A stretch of DNA of 11,331 nt. Source: an uncultured Geobacter sp. Lineage in GTDB: Bacteria > Desulfobacterota > Desulfuromonadia > Geobacterales > Geobacteraceae. The stretch's first letter is position 1. The number at the start of each line of letters is the position of its first letter. The stretch is from the NCBI GenBank assembly GCA_937886325.1, contig CALABV010000058.1, forward strand, positions 1 through 11,331, read 5' to 3'. Both the position numbers and the translations under genes were made by a program. Shown piece by piece: positions 1-4,109 of this stretch. The notes below the pieces were generated by a model. The model was given only the letters and a program-made list of their open reading frames with translations. It had not been told where the DNA came from and ran no database searches.

Positions 1-148
1 CCTGCTCCACCTGGGCATCAAGAACATCAAGCTGGGACCGAGCCTCCCGGCCTTCATCTCCCCCAACGTCCTCAACTTCCTGGTGGAAAACTTCAAAATC
101 GCCCCCATCTCCACGCCGGATGAGGACCTGAAGGCAATACTCGGGTAA
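1..148 (+). CDS. hcp: Hybrid cluster protein (hydroxylamine/NO reductase), C-terminal end only
   Basis: The window opens inside this gene; the reading frame starts at base 2 and ends with TAA at 146-148, giving the last 48 residues. The tail contains LGIKNIKLGPSLPAF, then SPNVLNFLVENF and a final TPEEDL-like segment (TPDEDLKAILG). This is the conserved C-terminus of Hcp, the cytoplasmic Fe-S/hybrid-cluster enzyme that reduces NO (and hydroxylamine in vitro) and protects anaerobes from nitrosative stress. The cluster-binding cysteines lie upstream of the window, so catalytic competence cannot be judged. The stop is followed by a hairpin and then by a small rubredoxin-like gene, a plausible electron-transfer partner. 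Assignment rests on the tail alone but the match to the family is very good. Confidence 0.9.
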   Translation, partial: LLHLGIKNIKLGPSLPAFISPNVLNFLVENFKIAPISTPDEDLKAILG

Positions 149-168
149 AGGGATAGGAGTTATCGGCA

Positions 169-200
169 TGCTTTCCCCCTTCGTTTGGAGGGGGAAAGCA
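169..200 (+). terminator. Hairpin downstream of hcp
   Basis: A perfect 12-bp inverted repeat (169-180 pairs with 189-200) encloses an 8-base loop, 20 bases after the hcp stop. The 3' side is followed by ATCTTGT rather than a clean T-run, so it may be a weak terminator, or an attenuating or mRNA-stabilising hairpin that lets some transcription reach the rubredoxin-like gene. Confidence 0.6.
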
Positions 201-243
201 ATCTTGTGCTCCCCAAAATGGGCAAAGACAGGAGGTGAGCATC

Positions 244-363
244 ATGCAAAAGGCTGAAAAATGGATGTGTGTAGTTTGCGGATACGTACATGACGATCCG
301 GAACCGCCAAAGAGGTGCATGAAATGCGGCGCCGAGAGATCGAAGTTTGTTCCGTACAAGTAA
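244..363 (+). CDS. Mini-rubredoxin (rubrerythrin-type rubredoxin domain, 39 aa)
   Basis: This 39-residue protein begins MQKAEKWMCVVCGY and has two iron knuckles, C9-x2-C12-G-Y and C25-x2-C28-G, separated by a short proline-containing spacer, with a final F-V-P segment. W7 before the first knuckle and H16 after it match the rubredoxin domain at the C-terminus of rubrerythrins more closely than the roughly 52-aa classical rubredoxins. The expected role is a cytoplasmic one-electron carrier with a single Fe(Cys)4 site. The start is fixed by an extended Shine-Dalgarno, AGGAGGTGA at 230-238, five bases before ATG. It follows hcp, so electron delivery to Hcp or to an oxygen/NO-detoxifying oxidoreductase is a reasonable inference, not shown by the sequence. 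Confidence 0.9.
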   Translation: MQKAEKWMCVVCGYVHDDPEPPKRCMKCGAERSKFVPYK

Positions 364-673
364 AATAATACTTGACGGTACCGGTGCTCAGATTCGCCGG
401 TTCAGATCATCCTTTGTTCATTGCGGATGACTCACCTGACTATTAGCTTGGGATAATGATTTTGAAATATCTGTTGACAGGGCGACGGTTATTCATTAAA
501 AGTCAAACGACGTTTTGCATTCTTTCTTCCTAAATCTCCTTGCACCAGGTGCGGGCTGTGTGCAATGGCATTCAAGAGAAGTATGTTGATGCGTAAGGCA
601 GTCCTCTACCGATGTTCGACGAGTTGAGGCGCCGTATTTTGTTTTTCACAATTAACCATGGGAGGAGAGAAGA
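364..673. other. Non-coding stretch between mini-rubredoxin and PAS gene
   Basis: There is no convincing gene in these 310 bases. They contain a promoter candidate (TTGACA at 474-479), a GATAATGAT element at 452-460 resembling half of a Fur/AT-rich operator, and TTGAC (474-478) with GTCAA (502-506) as widely spaced inverted arms. A short open frame around 541-580 reads C-T-R-C-G-L-C, a ferredoxin-like motif, but has no start codon. The likely PAS gene leader is about 160 bases, long for a small protein. Confidence 0.5.
474..502 (+). promoter_or_regulatory. Candidate sigma-70 promoter for the PAS gene
   Basis: A perfect -35 box, TTGACA at 474-479, lies 17 bp before TAAAAG at 497-502, which matches the -10 consensus at four of six positions. 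Transcription would start about 165 bases before the PAS ATG. The -10 is weak, so an activator may be needed. Confidence 0.35.
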
Positions 674-1015
674 ATGGGCGATGTAAACAAGGTATGGGAG
701 AATCTGAACACCGCGGTAATTGTATCCGACCCTGATTTCAACGTGACCTACGCCAATCAAAGGGCCTATACGCTTTTTGATGAGTTGAAAATTGCCGGAC
801 TGGAAGTCGGCAAGAACATGGCGGCCTGTCATAAACCGGAAACCATGGTCAAGATGAAAAGCATCTATCAGGCTTTTGCCGACAAAAAGAGCAAGATAAA
901 CTATTTGACCATGGACGGCCCGGAAGGAACATTAACCATCGTGAACGTTCCCTTCTACGATGGGGATGCTCTCGGCGGCGTGGTGGAGATGGTTTTCGAA
1001 GGATCCCTGGCGTGA
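674..1015 (+). CDS. Stand-alone PAS-domain protein (113 aa)
   Basis: Essentially the whole protein is one PAS fold. It opens with a helix and beta strand (NLNTAVIVSDPDFNVTYAN, residues 10-28), then a helical segment with the C52-H53 pair in MAACHKPE, and ends with the long beta strands typical of the sheet half (from about residue 78 to 110). The CH pair followed by a regulatory helix resembles the PAS modules attached to DUF438/hemerythrin-type proteins. There is no kinase, HTH or cyclase output domain, so it must act through a partner or as a small ligand binder; the ligand is unknown. The start is supported by GGAGGAG at 660-666, seven bases before ATG. A strong terminator follows, so it is transcribed alone. 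Proximity to hcp hints at a redox or NO link, which is inference. Confidence 0.8.
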   Translation: MGDVNKVWENLNTAVIVSDPDFNVTYANQRAYTLFDELKIAGLEVGKNMAACHKPETMVKMKSIYQAFADKKSKINYLTMDGPEGTLTIVNVPFYDGDALGGVVEMVFEGSLA

Positions 1016-1053
1016 CGCAGTTTTGATTCCATGCACGAAGTGTATTGAAAAGG

Positions 1054-1090
1054 AAAAGCCCCCCGGTTGACGTATCGGGGGGCTTTTTTT
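1054..1090 (+). terminator. Strong intrinsic terminator after PAS gene
   Basis: A GC-rich 12-bp stem (1054-1065 with 1076-1087, core GCCCCCCG/CGGGGGGC) has a 10-base loop and runs into seven T residues at 1084-1090. An A-run on the 5' side could also let it act on the opposite strand. Confidence 0.93.
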
Positions 1091-1178
1091 CAGACGAGTC
1101 TTGTGTTGAATGCGGAAATTACCTATAGTAGCCGGGCTGTTTCAGGTGAAAGGGGATAGTGTGAAAGAGGGGATAATT

Positions 1179-1982
1179 ATGGTTCGCTTCGTATTGGCAG
1201 CGGTTTTCGCGCTGCTTTCCGTCACGGAAGTGCGGAACGTGCAGGCTGATTCATCCGCGGAAGGTGGATATTCGACAGTGAAGAAAGAGATCGTTGCCGC
1301 CTATTCCGGCCGGGAGCCCAAGGAATGGGGAGAGACGGTTACCGGGGTGAAGAGCTCCCTTGCAACGAAAGACAAGGTTGTGGCGTTTACCCTGGATGCA
1401 TGCGGCAGCGCGTCGGGGAAGGGAATTGACGCGGAACTCATCCGTTTCCTGGATAAAGAAAAAGTTCCGGCGACGCTGTTCATCAATGCCCGCTGGATAG
1501 ACGCCAACCCGGATCTGTTCCTGCACCTGGCGAGGAACCCCCTGTTCACCATCGCCAATCACGGCCTGCTCCACAAGCCGGCGTCCGTGAACGGAAAATC
1601 GGTCTACGGGATCAACGGCACCAGGGATGTGGGAGAGCTGGTTGACGAGATTGAGCTGAATGCCGAGAAGATTGAAAAGCTGACCGGCAAGCGACCTGTC
1701 TACTATCGTTCCGGCACCGCCTTTTACGACGAGATTGCCGTGCAGGTTGCGGAACGACTCGGCCACCAGGTGATAGGCTTCTCCGTGCTCGGTGACGCCG
1801 GAGCGACTTATTCCGCGGAGAAGGTGACCGCGGCGTTGCTGAAGTCCTCTCCCGGTTCCATCGTGATACTCCACATGAACCATCCGGAGAGCGGAACTGG
1901 GGTGGGGGTCATGGCGGCTGTGCCGCTTCTGAAAAAGATGGGTTTCCGGTTTGTGAGACTTTCTGACTATCCGCTACGGTGA
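1179..1982 (+). CDS. Secreted polysaccharide deacetylase (NodB/CE4 family)
   Basis: With ATG at 1179 the protein has 267 residues. This start is preferred over an upstream ATG at 1110 because it has an AGAGGGG ribosome site and gives a clean signal peptide (about residues 1-23, ending V-Q-A). The CE4 motifs are in order: motif 1 T71-L-D-A-C75, motif 2 N127-H-G-L-L-H132, motif 3 Y-R177-S-G-T, and a late I-L-H232 motif. CE4 enzymes remove N- or O-acetyl groups from peptidoglycan, chitin-like or exopolysaccharide chains using a divalent metal bound by Asp-His-His. The first Asp (catalytic base) and both His are present, but the usual second Asp of the D-D pair is Ala74. A similar T-[FL]-D-A-C variant is, as I recall, shared by a CE4 subgroup, so activity is not excluded. 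It probably acts in the periplasm on cell-wall or exported glycan; the substrate cannot be told. It is monocistronic. Confidence 0.88.
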   Translation: MVRFVLAAVFALLSVTEVRNVQADSSAEGGYSTVKKEIVAAYSGREPKEWGETVTGVKSSLATKDKVVAFTLDACGSASGKGIDAELIRFLDKEKVPATLFINARWIDANPDLFLHLARNPLFTIANHGLLHKPASVNGKSVYGINGTRDVGELVDEIELNAEKIEKLTGKRPVYYRSGTAFYDEIAVQVAERLGHQVIGFSVLGDAGATYSAEKVTAALLKSSPGSIVILHMNHPESGTGVGVMAAVPLLKKMGFRFVRLSDYPLR

Positions 1983-2021
1983 GTCTGAAAGGAAGCTCTT
2001 TCAGGTATTGTTGAAGGAGTC

Positions 2022-2058
2022 AAAGGTCGTTGATTTTGTCGGCGTCCTTTCTTTTTTT
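2022..2058 (+). terminator. Terminator after deacetylase gene
   Basis: AAAGGTCG (2022-2029) pairs with CGTCCTTT (2043-2050), with one T-T mismatch, and is followed by a seven-T run at 2052-2058. A second small hairpin, CTGAAAG/CTTTCAG (1985-1991 with 1998-2004), sits directly after the stop codon. Confidence 0.7.
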
Positions 2059-2078
2059 GGGGTGTGGGAAATAATTTC

Positions 2079-2108
2079 TTGACAGGGAAAGCCATGTCGG
2101 TGTATTGA
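2079..2108 (+). promoter_or_regulatory. Candidate promoter of the DUF2325 operon
   Basis: TTGACA at 2079-2084 is a consensus -35 box. After an 18-bp spacer, TATTGA at 2103-2108 could be a poor -10. The position just downstream of a terminator and upstream of three same-strand genes supports a promoter here. Confidence 0.4.
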
Positions 2109-2125
2109 AAACGAAATTCAATTTC
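2107..2125. promoter_or_regulatory. Fur-box-like palindrome over the promoter
   Basis: The 19 bases from 2107 to 2125 can be read as GAAAAC-GAAATT-C-AATTTC. By hand alignment 13 of 19 match the classical Fur box (GATAATGATAATCATTATC), and the core GAAATT-C-AATTTC at 2113-2125 is a perfect 13-bp palindrome. It overlaps the presumed -10 and transcription start, the normal place for a repressor. Binding by Fur or another metal-responsive regulator is inferred. Confidence 0.4.
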
Positions 2126-2140
2126 CAAAAAGGCGGCGTA

Positions 2141-2296
2141 ATGATTACTTGTCCGTTACAGGGAAAAATCATTGGTTACCGCAAGCCTGTCTGGATGGAC
2201 ATCGCCAACCGGTATCCCGACGACCGGGAATGCCTCGTTTGTCCGGCCGGTAATGGGTTATTACAGAAAGACGGCATTTTTTTGTCACTTAATTGA
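2141..2296 (+). CDS. Small Cys-containing protein of unknown function (51 aa)
   Basis: I do not recognise a family. The frame runs from ATG at 2141 to TGA at 2294-2296; AAAGGCGG at 2129-2136 is the ribosome site. A TTG at 2105 in the same frame is less likely as a start because it lies inside the promoter/operator and has no ribosome site. The protein has C4 near the N-terminus and a C31-x2-C34-P pair in the middle, with a D-I-A-N-R-Y-P stretch between them, so it could coordinate a metal or be redox-active. There is no signal peptide or membrane segment, suggesting a cytoplasmic location. It is followed after 36 bases by the DUF2325 gene and is probably co-transcribed with it. Confidence 0.6.
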   Translation: MITCPLQGKIIGYRKPVWMDIANRYPDDRECLVCPAGNGLLQKDGIFLSLN

Positions 2297-2332
2297 AATC
2301 GAAAATCAAAACTAATAAGGAGGGCCGGCGAT

Positions 2333-2629
2333 ATGTGCGTCGCGCTGATAGGCGGGATGGATCGTCTTGAACGGCAGTACCTTGAGGAAGCTGCAAAATT
2401 GGGCATCGACCTCAGGGTCTTCACCAGGACCGAGGCAGGGATCTCCTCCAAGATCCGCAACGTGGACGCCATGGTCATCTTCACCAACAAAGTATCGCAT
2501 CAGGTGAAGAAGCAGGCGGTGAACATGGCGCGGTCCAACGACATACCGGTGTTCATGCATCATTCATGCGGGATATGCACGCTCAGGGAGTGCCTGGGCT
2601 GTCTCAACATCATCAAAGGGAGGAAGTAA
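2333..2629 (+). CDS. DUF2325 family protein (98 aa) with C-terminal tetracysteine
   Basis: The N-terminus (MCVALIGGMDRLERQYLEEA) and the stretch N-V-D-A-M-V-I-F-T-N-K-V-S-H are typical of DUF2325, a small Rossmann-like alpha/beta domain of undefined function. Residues 5-60 hold the G-G-x-D/strand/helix pattern. The C-terminus is notable: H76-H77-S-C79-x2-C82-x4-C87-x2-C90, two CxxC pairs with adjacent histidines, suited to a Zn, heme or Fe-S ligand set. The start has a strong AAGGAGGG site at 2317-2324, eight bases upstream. The stop at 2627-2629 lies two bases before the next ATG, so translation is probably coupled to that of the outer-membrane protein. No biochemical role can be assigned from sequence; metal or redox sensing or trafficking is an inference. 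Confidence 0.85.
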   Translation: MCVALIGGMDRLERQYLEEAAKLGIDLRVFTRTEAGISSKIRNVDAMVIFTNKVSHQVKKQAVNMARSNDIPVFMHHSCGICTLRECLGCLNIIKGRK

Positions 2630-2631
2630 AA

Positions 2632-3429
2632 ATGCGTAATGTTATGAGAAGAATTGTGCCTGTAGTTGCGCTTGTCATGCTGGCGGCGGGGTCGGCATTC
2701 GGCGCCCATCCGCTGATTACCGACGACACCGGGACCCAGGGAAGGGGTAAATTTCAGGTTGAGGTGAACGGCGAATACGGACATGACAGCGAAAGCGAAC
2801 TGGCCGTCAGGTCCAAGGAAAACAGCGGATCGCTGGAAACAGTGTTTTCCGCGGGCCTTATTGACAGCGTGGACCTGGTGCTGGCGGTTCCTTACGAATG
2901 GAGCCGGGTGAAGGAGAACGGCTTCGTATCAGCCGATACGGACGGTCTGGGCGATGTGTCTCTGGAGCTGAAGTGGCGCTTTTTCGAAAAAGACGGTTTC
3001 AGCCTCGCCTTCAAGCCGGCGGTCAGCTTCCCATCGGGTAATACGGACAAAGGTCTGGGCGCGGGCAAGGTAGGTTACGGGGCCACACTGATCGCCACTC
3101 AGGAATTCGACCCTTTTGCCGTGCATCTGAACCTGTCTTACTCCCATACCCCGTTCAAGCTGGAAGAGGATAAGGACGCCAACCGGCGCGACATCTGGCA
3201 CGCCTCCCTCGCAGGAACGGCGGAGGTGATGGAGGGATTGCAACTGGCTGCCAACGTGGGGTTGGAAACTAACCCGGACAAGACCTCCAACACGCCACCG
3301 GTGTTCTGCATCGCCGGCTCTATATATTCAGTGACCGACTGGCTCGATGTGGACCTGGGAGTCAAGGTGGGTCTCACCAAACCCGAAACCGACGTGAGCA
3401 TGCTGGCCGGTGTCGCCCTGCGTTTCTGA
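2632..3429 (+). CDS. Outer-membrane beta-barrel protein, MetA-pathway/phenol-degradation (PF13557-like) transporter family
   Basis: The 265-residue protein starts at ATG 2632, with GGGAGG at 2618-2623 as ribosome site. Upstream in-frame ATGs lie inside the DUF2325 gene and are rejected because only this one begins with a signal peptide: M-R-N-V-M-R-R, a hydrophobic core and A-F-G before A25. The mature start AHPLITDDTGTQGRGKFQVE is highly typical of the family called 'putative MetA-pathway of phenol degradation/transporter'. Alternating polar/hydrophobic strands (such as the segments around SLAFKPAVSF and LDVDLGVKVGL) and a C-terminal phenylalanine (V-A-L-R-F) are the signature of a BAM-inserted barrel. 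The family is thought to be an outer-membrane channel; its substrate is unknown. Location after the DUF2325 gene suggests a joint envelope function. Confidence 0.85.
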   Translation: MRNVMRRIVPVVALVMLAAGSAFGAHPLITDDTGTQGRGKFQVEVNGEYGHDSESELAVRSKENSGSLETVFSAGLIDSVDLVLAVPYEWSRVKENGFVSADTDGLGDVSLELKWRFFEKDGFSLAFKPAVSFPSGNTDKGLGAGKVGYGATLIATQEFDPFAVHLNLSYSHTPFKLEEDKDANRRDIWHASLAGTAEVMEGLQLAANVGLETNPDKTSNTPPVFCIAGSIYSVTDWLDVDLGVKVGLTKPETDVSMLAGVALRF

Positions 3430-3580
3430 CCCGTGTACACGAAGGCGGGAAGGTGGACGGATAGGGTTGCCGATGTCTTCCCTTTCCCATGCGTTACCTC
3501 GGCAAAAAAGGAGTTTCCATGATACCCTTTGACCTCTTCAGTCACGGCTAGACGGATGAAACCGAGAAGTTAACCGACTG
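3430..3580. other. Intergenic region with a ten-codon orphan frame
   Basis: Between the convergent outer-membrane protein gene and cadR there is a good ribosome site (AAAAAAGGAG, about 3504-3513) in front of ATG at 3519. It opens only MIPFDLFSHG before TAG at 3549-3551. The frame stays open beyond the TAG for more than 20 codons, so it may be the 5' stub of a lost gene. A loose inverted repeat GGGAAG/CTTCCC (3447-3452, 3477-3482) could help termination but has no T-run. Confidence 0.25.
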
Positions 3581-3994
3581 TCACGTGCCCTCGCCACTTT
3601 CGGCCGCGGAGGTCAACGCTTTCAGTATCCCGCACTGCCCGGCGGAGAGGCTGTCGTCGCAGCAGGCCCGCAGGGCGGCCAGCTGTTCCCCCAGACTGCG
3701 CAACACCTCGATCTGGTGGCGTACCCGAGCGATCTGCCGGTCAATCAACTCACTAATCCCGGCGCAGGGCTCCTGGGGATTGGCCTGAAACCCTTGCAGG
3801 ACTTTGATTTCCGCCAGGGTCATCCCCAGGGAACGGCAGTGCCGCACAAAGTTGAGCTGGGCAAGGTGGGCTTCGGTATACTTCCTGTAGCCGGAATCCG
3901 ATCGGTAAGGCTTCCCCAGCAGCCCTTCACGCTCATAGAAGCGTATTGTTCCCGCATCACATCCCGCGTGTTTGGCCAGTTCTCCAATCAGCAT
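3581..3994 (-). CDS. cadR: Cd(II)/Pb(II)-responsive MerR-family regulator (CadR/PbrR type)
   Basis: This 137-residue protein has the MerR layout. The winged helix-turn-helix is at residues 1-70 (MLIGELAKHAGC, then T-I-R-F-Y-E-R-E-G-L-L and G-Y-R-K-Y), followed by a long dimerisation helix (about 80-110) and a C-terminal metal-binding loop. Cysteines C12, C77, C111/C112 and C121 match the pattern of CadR and PbrR, where equivalents of C77, C112 and the C-x-I-L cysteine bind Cd or Pb; the tail C121-G-I-L is characteristic. The metal-bound dimer untwists the target promoter to activate transcription. The gene is divergent from the efflux ATPase, and an operator fitting this family lies between them. 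Cd versus Pb versus Zn preference cannot be settled by reading. Confidence 0.92.
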   Translation of the reverse strand: MLIGELAKHAGCDAGTIRFYEREGLLGKPYRSDSGYRKYTEAHLAQLNFVRHCRSLGMTLAEIKVLQGFQANPQEPCAGISELIDRQIARVRHQIEVLRSLGEQLAALRACCDDSLSAGQCGILKALTSAAESGEGT

Positions 3995-4015
3995 TTTTCC
4001 CCTCCGAAAAACCGT

Positions 4016-4047
4016 TTGACCTTACACCCGCTGCAAGGTTCTATACT
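4016..4047 (+). promoter_or_regulatory. MerR-type promoter/operator of the metal ATPase
   Basis: TTGACC (4016-4021) and TATACT (4042-4047) are separated by 20 bp, the over-long spacer that MerR-family activators need. Inside the spacer and overlapping the -35 is a 21-bp dyad centred on 4029 (ACCTT at 4019-4023 with AAGGT at 4035-4039; 8 of 10 positions pair). This should be the CadR binding site and drives the gene at 4110. Confidence 0.85.
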
Positions 4048-4109
4048 AATTCTATAGAACATCGCTCAGCGTCGCAATACCTTACCGCGTCGCAAGAAAA
4101 GGGGGCTCT

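Noticed and set aside
452..470. Second Fur-like box (GATAATGAT then divergent bases)
   Set aside because: The first half matches well but the second half does not (about 11 of 19), so it is not called as a site.
541..580. Ferredoxin-like C-T-R-C-G-L-C stretch
   Set aside because: Too short, no start codon, no fourth cysteine pattern; could be chance or a very old remnant.
1110..1178. Upstream ATG extension of the deacetylase (23 extra residues)
   Set aside because: It would bury the signal peptide behind a polar leader and has no ribosome site; ATG at 1179 has AGAGGGG upstream.
1251..1883. Long minus-strand frame opposite the deacetylase
   Set aside because: Shadow of a clearly motif-bearing gene on the plus strand; no recognisable protein features.
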